Shown piece after piece: positions 44,735 through 51,402 of a stretch of DNA of 64,000 bases. Made by a program: the position numbers and the translations under genes. The notes below the pieces were generated by a model. The model ran no database searches, was not told where the DNA came from, and saw nothing but the letters and a program-made list of their open reading frames with translations. Origin of the DNA: Desulfurivibrio alkaliphilus AHT 2 (GTDB lineage Bacteria > Desulfobacterota > Desulfobulbia > Desulfobulbales > Desulfurivibrionaceae); NCBI RefSeq assembly GCF_000092205.1, contig NC_014216.1:2423742-2487741 (forward strand), written 5' to 3'. How positions within the stretch are numbered: position 1 is the first letter of the stretch; each line of letters opens with the position of its first letter.

Positions 44735-44968
44735 TTATCAGCTGCCTGTTCCTTCTCAGCTACCGTTTCCTTCTTCACCTTCTTCTTCCTCTTCCCCGTC
44801 GGGGCCGTCATCCCCGTCGTCGGCGTTACCCATGCTCTGGTTGGCTTTACCGCCGGAAGCACAACCGCTGGCACCCAAGGCCGGCGCCGGCGCGGCCAGA
44901 GTTCCTCCGGCGATCAAAGCGGCCAAGCATAGCCCAGCCAAAACACCTTTTGCGTCCTGGGACTTCAT
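44735..44968 (-). CDS. sbtA: SbtA-like selenobiotic RiPP precursor with two in-frame UGA codons
   Basis: ATG 44968 follows AAGGAGG at ideal spacing. Conventional reading gives 70 residues, stopping at UGA 44758-44756. Reading both UGAs as Sec gives 77 residues, ending NGS-U-EGTGS-U at UAA (44737-44735). N-terminus is a signal-like leader (KGVLAGLCLAALIAGGTLAA), then SGCASGG, then an acidic Asp/Glu/Gly stretch. Cys36 and both Sec positions share the local G-S-C/U or S-G-C setting. Adjacent sbtM and the leader type fit the selenobiotic target-peptide family (TIGR04081, from memory). Whether one, both or neither UGA is decoded as Sec needs experiment; UGA followed directly by UAA could also be a tandem stop. 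Confidence 0.65.
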
Positions 44969-45165
44969 AAATACCTCCTTGCAGGGGTTGCGCGGGGCCT
45001 TGCTCATTTCCGGGTCCCGCAGTTATAATGAAGCTGGTACAAAATTGACGCGATGGCCTGCAAAACAGACTGATGTCACTTTAGCACAATTTAACTTTAA
45101 TGCTCAAACGCTTTAGTCACTTGTTAAAACTGGTGGCCAAGGGCCAGGAGCAGACAGGGGGGGTC

Positions 45166-45705
45166 ATGAAAAATGTCGCAACGGAAAAGCTTGAGGCCAA
45201 AACGGTTGCCGCCAGTCGGGTGATCATGTCCCACATGATGCTGCCGCAAGATGCCAACCCGGCCGGAATCGTCCATGGTGGCGTCGTGATGAAACATATC
45301 GATGACGCGGCCTATGTCTGCGCCCGCCGCCATACCAGATTCAATGTGGTCACCGCCTCCATCGACCGCCTGGACTTCCACAATCCGGTATTCATCGGCA
45401 ACCTGCTGACCTTGCGGGCCAGTATCAACCTGGTGGGCACCACCTCCATGGAGGTGGGTGTCAACGTGGAAAGCGAGGACCTTCAAACCGGTAGAATCAG
45501 CCATACCGCCTCGGCCTACCTGACCTTCGTGGCCCTGGACGAAAACTACCACCCCCGGCCCATCGCCCCCCTGCTGCTGGAAAGCGATGATGATCGCCGC
45601 CGTAACCGGCAGGCCCAGGACCGCCGCCGGGTGCGACTGGAGGAGAAAAAACACGAAAAGGCCTGCCGCAGCGCTGAAAACTGCCCGCTCCCCACTTCGC
45701 CATAA
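45166..45705 (+). CDS. Acyl-CoA thioesterase, hotdog fold (YciA-like)
   Basis: 179 residues from ATG 45166, which follows GGGGGG; an upstream ATG at 45100 has no ribosome site. Hydrolyses acyl-CoA in the cytoplasm. Family elements: RVIMSHMMLPQDANPAGIVHGGVVMKHIDDAAYVCARRH (hotdog helix with the catalytic Asp in HIDDAA) and the strand ASIDRLDFHNPVFIGNLLTLRA. The C-terminal ~40 residues are highly charged (DDDRRRNRQAQDRRRVRLEEK) and absent from short YciA homologues. Acyl preference cannot be read from sequence. Confidence 0.88.
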   Translation: MKNVATEKLEAKTVAASRVIMSHMMLPQDANPAGIVHGGVVMKHIDDAAYVCARRHTRFNVVTASIDRLDFHNPVFIGNLLTLRASINLVGTTSMEVGVNVESEDLQTGRISHTASAYLTFVALDENYHPRPIAPLLLESDDDRRRNRQAQDRRRVRLEEKKHEKACRSAENCPLPTSP

Positions 45706-45707
45706 CC

Positions 45708-45754
45708 GAGCAGGGCGAAGCGGTTTAGTTTAACCTCCTTCGCCCTGCTCATTT
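45708..45754 (+). terminator. Terminator between thioesterase and rubredoxin genes
   Basis: Perfect 13-bp stem GAGCAGGGCGAAG (45708-45720) / CTTCGCCCTGCTC (45738-45750) with a 17-nt loop, followed by ATTTT on the plus strand. It lies between convergent genes and may act in both directions. Confidence 0.75.
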
Positions 45755-45758
45755 TCGA

Positions 45759-45914
45759 TTAAATCTGGTAGAAGTGTTCCTTTTCGGCCTGACACTTGGG
45801 ACAGACCCAATCATCGGGCAGGTCGGCGAAAGCGGTACCCTCTTCGATGCCGCTGTCGGGGTCACCTTCGGCCGGGTCATAAACGTAACCGCAAGGACAT
45901 TCGTACTTTTGCAT
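45759..45914 (-). CDS. Rubredoxin with a shortened first iron knuckle
   Basis: 51 residues; ATG 45914 behind AAAGGAGGA. Small one-iron electron carrier. Second half is standard: [25 protein letters not shown]. The first knuckle reads [10 protein letters not shown], i.e. C6-P-C8 (CXC), where most rubredoxins have CXXCGY, so one residue is missing. The second knuckle is CPKCQ instead of CPVCG. All four Cys are still present. Lies 33 bp downstream of the desulforedoxin-like gene, same strand, suggesting a joint role in redox or oxidative-stress electron transfer. Confidence 0.92.
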   Translation of the reverse strand: MQKYECPCGYVYDPAEGDPDSGIEEGTAFADLPDDWVCPKCQAEKEHFYQI

Positions 45915-45947
45915 GGTTGTTCCTCCTTTTTTACAAGAGAGCAGTAT

Positions 45948-46274
45948 TTAATCCATGGCTTCCATTTCTCGCCCACAACACTTGGGAACTTCAGCACCTT
46001 TTTTAACATTCATATACTTGTTACAAGTGGCACAGTAGTAGGCCTCATCTTTCGGCGCCCTCTCCGTAGACCACTCAGTCTGGCCCCCAGGCAACTCCTC
46101 TATATAAAAACGGGCCAGGTTTTCCTTGCCCGGCACATACTCACCAACCGGAACCATTTTACGGTTTTTCCGCATGCAGTCAACCAGCAAGCGCCATAAT
46201 TTTTCCAATCCTTCGGTCTCTTCCGTGGTTCCGGGTTTAAGCTCAACCAGGTTTTTGTCAATTTTGATCTCCAT
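45948..46274 (-). CDS. Protein with C-terminal desulforedoxin-like iron site
   Basis: 108 residues from ATG 46274, which follows GGGGAG; an ATG five codons upstream is inside that ribosome site. N-terminal ~75 residues are unrecognised (EGLEKLWRLLVDCMRKNRKMVPVGEYVPGKENLARFYIEEL). The C-terminus, YYCATCNKYMNV ... PKCCGREMEAMD, has CXXC plus adjacent CC followed by G, the arrangement of desulforedoxin and the desulfoferrodoxin N-terminal domain. It could instead be a zinc ribbon. First gene of a two-gene unit with rubredoxin, behind a strong promoter. Confidence 0.7.
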   Translation of the reverse strand: MEIKIDKNLVELKPGTTEETEGLEKLWRLLVDCMRKNRKMVPVGEYVPGKENLARFYIEELPGGQTEWSTERAPKDEAYYCATCNKYMNVKKGAEVPKCCGREMEAMD

Positions 46275-46321
46275 CACTTTGCTCCCCATATTGGCTTTAT
46301 TGTAAAATAATAATAATTTTT

Positions 46322-46351
46322 ATTATAAACAGCCAGGATACTTATTGTAAA
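46322..46351 (-). promoter_or_regulatory. Promoter of the desulforedoxin-like/rubredoxin unit
   Basis: On the minus strand TTTACA (46351-46346), 18-bp spacer, perfect TATAAT (46327-46322). About 48 nt before the ATG. Confidence 0.65.
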
Positions 46352-46386
46352 GAAAATAGCGCACCCTGAAAAAGTAATCTTTATCC

Positions 46387-46420
46387 TTTACTGGGTAACG
46401 TTAGCCGTTGTATTATACAA
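46387..46420 (+). promoter_or_regulatory. Possible promoter/operator of the PNPOx-like gene
   Basis: TTTACT (46387-46392), 18-bp spacer, TATTAT (46411-46416). The -10 is inside the perfect palindrome TTGTAT-T-ATACAA (46408-46420), a likely repressor site. Confidence 0.4.
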
Positions 46421-46535
46421 TCCGGGCCTGGAAAAGGCCTTTTCTGGAGCGAAATTGAGAGTGTGCTGCGTGGTCTGGCACAAGCTGCCCGGGTCTGTCC
46501 CCAGATCTCTTGCGAACAAAACCAGGAGCAAAAAG

Positions 46536-46937
46536 ATGAAAATTGATGAATACTTTGCCGGCACCCGTGGCCGGGGGATATTGGCCACCGCCGCCGCCAA
46601 CGGCAAGGTTGACGCCGCTGTTTACAGCACCCCCCATTGCCAGCAGGATGGTACTGTGGCCTTTGTCATGCGCGACCGGCTAACCCATCGTAATGTAAAG
46701 GAAAACCCCCATGCCACTTATCTGTATATCGAAGAGGGGCAAGGGGTACGTGGGGTTCGTCTGTTTCTCAAAAAAATCAAGGAAGAGACAGACCCCGAGA
46801 AAATTAAAGCCCTGAAACGCCGACACCTGACAGCAGAGGAAGATGAAGCGCTGGGGCCGACATTCCTGGTTTCATTCGCGGTGGAAAAAATTCTGCCTCT
46901 GGTTGGCGCCGACCCGGCTAACCTGCCGATCAGTTAA
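46536..46937 (+). CDS. Pyridoxamine 5'-phosphate oxidase-like flavin-binding protein
   Basis: 133 residues from ATG 46536, just after AGGAGC; the longer frame upstream has no start signal. Split beta-barrel pattern: RGILATAAANGKVDAAVYSTP, VAFVMRDRLTHRNVKENPHATYLYIE, RGVRLFLKK. This is the FMN/heme-binding PNPOx superfamily, general stress or nitroreductase-like branch, without the PLP-specific C-terminus. Probably binds FMN or F420-like flavin; the substrate is unknown. Confidence 0.82.
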   Translation: MKIDEYFAGTRGRGILATAAANGKVDAAVYSTPHCQQDGTVAFVMRDRLTHRNVKENPHATYLYIEEGQGVRGVRLFLKKIKEETDPEKIKALKRRHLTAEEDEALGPTFLVSFAVEKILPLVGADPANLPIS

Positions 46938-46976
46938 ATCAGGTTAACCGCTTAGCAGGGGCGAGCCCAGTCCGCC

Positions 46977-47144
46977 ATGGACTTTATTATCCTGATTTTA
47001 CTTGCACTGCCGGCTGGAGTCGCGACCTTTCTCCTGCTTAAACGACGGATCGACGACTGCCCGCCCTGACTGCTGACCTACGGCTCCCTGGGCGTGGGAG
47101 CGTTGGTCTACTATTTGCTGAGCCGATTTTTTTGGGGTCAATAA
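46977..47144 (+). CDS. Candidate new selenoprotein: two-helix membrane protein with CPPU
   Basis: ATG 46977 opens a frame that meets TGA at 47067-47069 and continues to TAA 47142-47144, giving 55 residues. Before the UGA: hydrophobic helix (FIILILLALPAGVATFLLL) and a charged turn KRRIDDCPP. After it: LLTYGSLGVGALVYYLLSRFF, a second clean helix. Sec31 would complete a CxxU redox pair (C28-P-P-U31). A 6-bp hairpin starts 13 nt after the UGA. Both halves look like coding sequence for one membrane hairpin protein. Weak points: the ribosome site is poor and I know no homologue. It could be a Cys-to-UGA or other nonsense remnant. It lies 39 nt after the PNPOx-like gene, so may be co-transcribed. 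Confidence 0.55.
47083..47101 (+). promoter_or_regulatory. Candidate SECIS hairpin of the CPPU protein gene
   Basis: GCTCCC (47083-47088) pairs with GGGAGC (47096-47101) around a TGGGCGT loop; it starts 13 nt after the UGA. Spacing and guanines in the loop match the selD and sbtA hairpins. The following 47145-47319 shows no gene. Confidence 0.5.
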
Positions 47145-47319
47145 GAAATTCTGTCCCCACTCACCTGCGACTTGCTGTCGCTATGGAAAGTGCTGGCCGG
47201 GGGTCCTTTGTTGCCCATCTCTTCAGCTCCCGGCATCCTGATCTCCGCACCCGATAGAGGTTGCCCTCACGCCTGAAGAAAGACGGATTAACAGCCCGGT
47301 GAAAATTCAGCGCCAGCCA

Positions 47320-47775
47320 TCATAACGGCGGGCGGCGTTGTCGCTCCACCTGTTGCTCATGGCGGACCAGGGCGGCCAGGCCGGTGGTCTGTTCGGCCAG
47401 CAGCTCCAGGAGATCATCCACCGCGATGAGGCCTTCCAGCCCTCCCGAGGCGTTGACCACCGGGGCCCGTCGCACCCCTTGGACCCGCATCCGGGCAATT
47501 ACATCCAGCAGCTCCTCCGCCTCGCCGACCGTAAACAGTTCGACCGTGATGATATCGGCCACAGTGAGCGCGCCGGGATCGATCTCCTCAGCCAGTACCC
47601 CCACCACCAGGTCGCGGTCGGTGACGATTCCCACCGGTACCCGAAGGCTTTCGTCACCCTCCACCACCACCAGACAGCCGACATGGTGGTTGCGCATCAA
47701 GCGCGCCGCCTCGATGATCGGGCAGCTCCGGTCGACCACCACCACCTCACGATTACAGAATTCTCCAATCGGCAT
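47320..47775 (-). CDS. CBS-domain pair protein
   Basis: 151 residues from ATG 47775, behind GGGAGGAAAAGGG; the longer frame to 47877 lacks a signal. Two CBS motifs: CPIIEAARLMRNHHVGCLVVV ... PVGIVTDRDLVVGVLAE and AEELLDVIARMRVQGVRRAPVVN ... LEGLIAVDDLLELLAEQ. The TDRDL and DDLLE ends are the nucleotide-ribose contacts. Stand-alone Bateman module, likely an adenine-nucleotide or SAM sensor acting on another protein; partner unknown. Confidence 0.9.
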   Translation of the reverse strand: MPIGEFCNREVVVVDRSCPIIEAARLMRNHHVGCLVVVEGDESLRVPVGIVTDRDLVVGVLAEEIDPGALTVADIITVELFTVGEAEELLDVIARMRVQGVRRAPVVNASGGLEGLIAVDDLLELLAEQTTGLAALVRHEQQVERQRRPPL

Positions 47776-47904
47776 CCCTTTTCCTCCCTGAAATCTTGTC
47801 ACATGGCCTAAAAATCGGGACCATGCCAGCAGGAACCTTCTAAACCGATTGTCGGGAATTGCGCGCAGAGATGTCAACCCAAAAGAGAACCCCAGGCAAA
47901 AACC

Positions 47905-48816
47905 CTAACCCCGGTGTTTGATGAAGGTGCCCTGGTCGTACTCCTCGAAAGCGAGGCGCAACTCTTCCTGGGTGTTCATCACGATGGGGCCGTACCAGGC
48001 AACGGGTTCGCCAAGCGGCTGGCCGGAGATCAGCAAAAAGCGGACCTCCTGGTCCTCGGTGAAGGCCAGGACCTCGTCGCCGTCGGCAAACAGCACCAGG
48101 CTGCCGTTGCCGACAAAGGGGTCGCGCTGAATGTCAAAGTAGTTGGTGCCCTCCACCTCGAAGGTGAAAGGGGTCTTCTCCCGGCAGAAGTAGCCCTGGC
48201 CGCCAATGACGTAGGCAAAGACGGTATGGCCCCGCTTGGTGGGATGGCGAAATTCGGCGTTGGCCGGCACGGTGATGTCGAGATATTCGGGGTCGATCAC
48301 GATATCCCCCACCGGGCCCTTGACCCCGGCCGCCTCCCCGGCGATCACCCGGATGGTGGTCCCGTTGGCCAACTGGACCTCGGGGATCTGTTCCCTGATG
48401 ACATCGCGGTAGCGTGGGTCCATCATCTTTTGTTGGGCCGGCAGGTTGGCCCAGAGTTGAAAGCCGTACATTCTGCCCCTTTCGTCTCCCCTGGGCATTT
48501 CCTGGTGAATGATGCCGCTGCCGGCAGTCATCCACTGGACCTCGCCGGCGCCGATGACCCCCTGGTTGCCAAGGCTGTCGCCATGCTCCACTTCTCCCCG
48601 CAGAACATAGGTGATAGTTTCGATCCCGCGATGGGGGTGCCAGGGAAAACCCTTGCGATAGTGCTCCGGCTGGTCGGCGCGGAAATCATCCAGCAGCAGA
48701 AAGGGATCGAGCAGCGGTACTTCGCTGAAGCCGAACACCCGATTGAGGCGCACCCCCGCCCCCTCCATGGTCGGCTTGCTCCTGAGCACTTTGCGAATTC
48801 GACGAGTTTCAGTCAT
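47905..48816 (-). CDS. Pirin-family bicupin protein
   Basis: 303 residues. The N-terminal cupin has metal ligands HPHRGIETITYVLRGEVEHGDS (two His, a later His and Glu) and the pirin phrases LNRVFGF, PFLLLDDF and GEVQWMTAGSGIIHQEMP. Binds Fe or another divalent metal; some homologues are quercetin dioxygenases, others regulators. ATG 48816. Lies 129 bp before the CBS gene on the same strand. Confidence 0.93.
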   Translation of the reverse strand: MTETRRIRKVLRSKPTMEGAGVRLNRVFGFSEVPLLDPFLLLDDFRADQPEHYRKGFPWHPHRGIETITYVLRGEVEHGDSLGNQGVIGAGEVQWMTAGSGIIHQEMPRGDERGRMYGFQLWANLPAQQKMMDPRYRDVIREQIPEVQLANGTTIRVIAGEAAGVKGPVGDIVIDPEYLDITVPANAEFRHPTKRGHTVFAYVIGGQGYFCREKTPFTFEVEGTNYFDIQRDPFVGNGSLVLFADGDEVLAFTEDQEVRFLLISGQPLGEPVAWYGPIVMNTQEELRLAFEEYDQGTFIKHRG

Positions 48817-48862
48817 GAAATGTTTTCCTTAATTTATTTTCCCAGTCGGCTCGGGGCAACGA

Positions 48863-49645
48863 TCACCTCTCGGTACATTGTTTTTCGGCATTTTTTGCGC
48901 AGGCGAACACCGTGTATTCATCTTCGCCATCGTAGTAACTCCCTTCGTGCACCGTAAAGCCGGTTTCGTGCAGAACCCGCCGCCAAGTGTTGAGACTGAA
49001 CAGGCCCAGGGTCCAGTGGTCGGTTTCGATCCGGAGCCGGCCCTGGTCGCGAATGATGTATAAAATGGTGGCTTCGTACTGCTGGTCGGAGGGGTCGGGG
49101 TCGTAGATGTTTTCGACGAAGACCACCTCCAGGCCCGGCGGAGCGGTGCCGGGGGCGGCGGGGGAGACGGTGGTGTGGTTTTGCCGGAAGTTCTCGGTGG
49201 TCACATCCGGGGTGACAATCAGGACGCCCCCCGGCTTGAGGTGGGCATGGGCGGTTTGCAGGGCCGCCGTAAAATCGTCAAGGCAGTTCATGTGGGAGAT
49301 GGCGTCGTCCATCAGCACCGCGTCGAAGGTATCGGCGAGCCTGAAGGAACGCATGTCGCCCTGGATGAAGGTGCACTCCGGGTTCAGCTTCCGGGCCTGG
49401 GCCAGCATGACGGGACTGAGATCAACCCCGGTAACGCTGAACTCCCCCTTGAGATTAAAAACATTCTTGCCACCCCCGCAGCCGATGACCAGTAAGGTGC
49501 CGGGCGGGGTGCCGCTCTGGAGCTGGCCGTGCCGCTTGATCAGGCCGCTGACGTGGCGACAGTAATGCGCGTATTCGGTGGCAACATCGCCCCACAACGG
49601 CCAGAGCCAGGCCAGGTCGGTGTACAGGCGGTTGGTGTCTTGCAT
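48863..49645 (-). CDS. SAM-dependent methyltransferase
   Basis: 260 residues, class I fold. Motif I LLVIGCGGGKNVFNL (about 51-65), acidic strand-2 end VTGVDLSP, QGDMRSF, then LMDDAISHMN and LKPGGVLIVTPD. Substrate unknown; the layout is that of small-molecule methyltransferases (Methyltransf_25/11). ATG 49645 behind AAGGA. Between the decayed mrr gene and pirin. Confidence 0.88.
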   Translation of the reverse strand: MQDTNRLYTDLAWLWPLWGDVATEYAHYCRHVSGLIKRHGQLQSGTPPGTLLVIGCGGGKNVFNLKGEFSVTGVDLSPVMLAQARKLNPECTFIQGDMRSFRLADTFDAVLMDDAISHMNCLDDFTAALQTAHAHLKPGGVLIVTPDVTTENFRQNHTTVSPAAPGTAPPGLEVVFVENIYDPDPSDQQYEATILYIIRDQGRLRIETDHWTLGLFSLNTWRRVLHETGFTVHEGSYYDGEDEYTVFACAKNAEKQCTER

Positions 49646-49788
49646 TGGTTTTGTTTCCTTAGCTCATCCACCATGCGTGGAAGGAGTAATGAGGCCGTCC
49701 TTCGGGGCTGGTTCAGCTTTTCGGCTTCCCATTCCTTGCAGGTTTGGCCAGTGGCCTGGAATTTCCATGCGATGGTCATCGCGCCCTC

Positions 49789-50646
49789 TTATTCCTCGAA
49801 GTAATCGGTGTCGATCCGCTTGACCTCGTATGCGCTGGCCAGGGAAACGCCGAGGCCGAAGTCGATCATGTACTCTGCAAGCTGCTTGCCATCGACAAGG
49901 GCGACCTTGGGGTCGATGGTTTGCACGTAGGCGGTCGCCTCGGCTGAGAATGAACCGGTGGTTATGAAAACGCCCTTGCGGGCTCTCCGGCCGTGCAGCG
50001 CGCCGACAAACTTCTGAATCTCCGGCCGGCCCACGGTTCCCTCTCAGCGTTTGGCCTGCAAGTACACCATTTCCAGGCCCAGGCGGTCCTCGGAAATAAT
50101 TCCGTCGATGCCTTCGTCTCCTGATTGGCCTACCCGCTCACCGGCGCCGCCGCCGGCCCGGCCGTAACCCATCTTCAACAGCAACTCGACCACAAGATGT
50201 TCAAAAAAGCGCGGGGTACACGATTTAACCTGCTCCAAAACCTCGGCGGCCAGGTTTTTGCGAATGGTGAGATATGCCGCCTCCAGGGTTTCCTCCGGAG
50301 TATCCGAGCTTTCATCATCCAGCCCGGTCTCGGGGCTCTTGGCGGAGCGATTCCGAAATTCCTGAAACTCCGGATAGCGGCTGAGGAATTTGATTGATAT
50401 TTCGTCCGGAGGGTTTTGAAGCACCACCCGGCCGCGTTCGGTTATCTGGAAATGCGCCCGTTGCGGCGACGATACCAGGCCGCCTCGCTCAAGGTAAACT
50501 TTGGCCCAGGCGACTCGATTTGCAAAGCGCGCCTGGCGCCCGCTGGGAAGCAGTTCTTCCCGCGCCTCGGCAAGTGACCAAACCTGCCCATCCGCTGCCA
50601 ACTGCAGCATGGGGCGGGTGATTTCTTGGAACTTTGGGATCGGCAT
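49789..50646 (-). pseudogene. mrr: mrr restriction endonuclease interrupted by a UGA
   Basis: Type IV methyl-directed restriction enzyme. The N-terminal 200 residues include the winged-helix domain and nuclease core (FFEHLVVELLLKMGYG, GDEGIDGII, VYLQAKR). The frame then hits TGA at 50044-50046 and continues as EGTVGRPEIQKFVGALHGRRARKGVFITTG to the TAA at 49789. Mrr family proteins read KRWEGTVGRPEIQKF here, so the stop replaces a Trp codon (TGG to TGA). Catalytic D and QxK residues precede the stop, but the conserved last ~85 residues are lost. No hairpin like those at the Sec codons follows, so I call it a nonsense mutation. Confidence 0.85.
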
Positions 50647-50723
50647 AGGCTATTCTTTTTATCGGCTTCTTTCAACTGTCTGCCGGCTCATCAGGCCCCT
50701 GAAACTTTTAGCCATTGTCGGGT

Positions 50724-51335
50724 TCATAAAACGAAATCGCGAAAAACGGCGGAGCGTACATTATCCGGTCCGGAATCCGAGGCTTCCAGTTCCTCCATGG
50801 CCTGTTTGCAGGCGAAAGCGGCCCGCTCGAAGAAATCGGCGAGCCCTTCTACGTGCCCGTTGTTTTTGAATGTCGAGATAACAAGCAAAATGACCTGCTT
50901 GAGGTAGTACTCCAGGTTGGCTGTAAGAAGCCCAAGGCGGAAGCGAACGGGCGAGCCATGGACGATGCAGCAGCGAATCCGGTAAAGGCGTGCCAGGTGC
51001 CATTCAAGGTGTTGCAGGTGATTTTTCAAGCGCAATGCGGTTTTTTGCGGTTCTGAGAGGGAATCGGCAATTTCCTGACCACGCAACAGCAGGGTAGGGT
51101 AATCAGCGCATTGATCCCAAAGTGTTTGTCTTTCCTCGGATTGCAGAATCGTGACCAGGTGCTCTGCTGTAAGTTGATCCAGTTGGCTGCATCCTGAAAC
51201 TTCTTCCAGCTTGGCCATCTTCAGGAAGATCAGGTAGGTGAGCTGTTCCAGGTAGTCGCCGTAACTCACCCCGTCGTCGCGCAGGGTGGTGCAGAAACTC
51301 CAGACCTTGGAGATGATGGGAGCGGTGGGGTTCAT
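50724..51335 (-). CDS. Chimeric remnant: HsdM N-terminus joined to a HEPN-like C-terminus
   Basis: 203 residues. The first ~50 (IISKVWSFCTTLRDDGVSYGDYLEQLTYLIFLKMA) are the start of a type I restriction methyltransferase HsdM, but no SAM or NPPY motifs follow. From about residue 90 the protein is helical, with RIRCCIVHGS in LYRIRCCIVHGSPVRF. The R-x4-H pattern is typical of HEPN RNase-like domains of Apea/RloC-type defence proteins. This looks like a deletion that fused two defence genes. Starts with an ATGA overlap to the fragment upstream. May be non-functional. Confidence 0.6.
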   Translation of the reverse strand: MNPTAPIISKVWSFCTTLRDDGVSYGDYLEQLTYLIFLKMAKLEEVSGCSQLDQLTAEHLVTILQSEERQTLWDQCADYPTLLLRGQEIADSLSEPQKTALRLKNHLQHLEWHLARLYRIRCCIVHGSPVRFRLGLLTANLEYYLKQVILLVISTFKNNGHVEGLADFFERAAFACKQAMEELEASDSGPDNVRSAVFRDFVL

Positions 51336-51400
51336 TCAGGGGGTTCCTTGTTCCAGAGCTGGTCGATTTTGCTTTTGAGTTCGGGGTTGTTTTGCAGCAT
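51332..51400 (-). pseudogene. 22-codon fragment of a second HsdM start
   Basis: ATG 51400 encodes MLQNNPELKSKIDQLWNK, which is the opening of a common HsdM subtype, then EPPE and a stop overlapping the next ATG. Sits 2 bp after the KilA-N gene. Remnant of a deleted type I restriction-modification operon. Confidence 0.55.
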
Positions 51401-51402
51401 GT

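Noticed and set aside
47145..47319. Possible gene between the CPPU frame and the CBS gene
   Set aside because: No start with ribosome site and no conserved motif on either strand.
49540..49779. Small minus-strand frame starting MTIAWKFQATG after mrr
   Set aside because: Overlaps the methyltransferase start by over 100 bp in another frame and has no recognisable fold. A short real gene cannot be excluded, but support is too weak.
50044..50046. Reading the mrr UGA as selenocysteine
   Set aside because: Family alignment from memory has Trp here, the position is not a redox site, and no hairpin of the type seen at the other UGAs follows.
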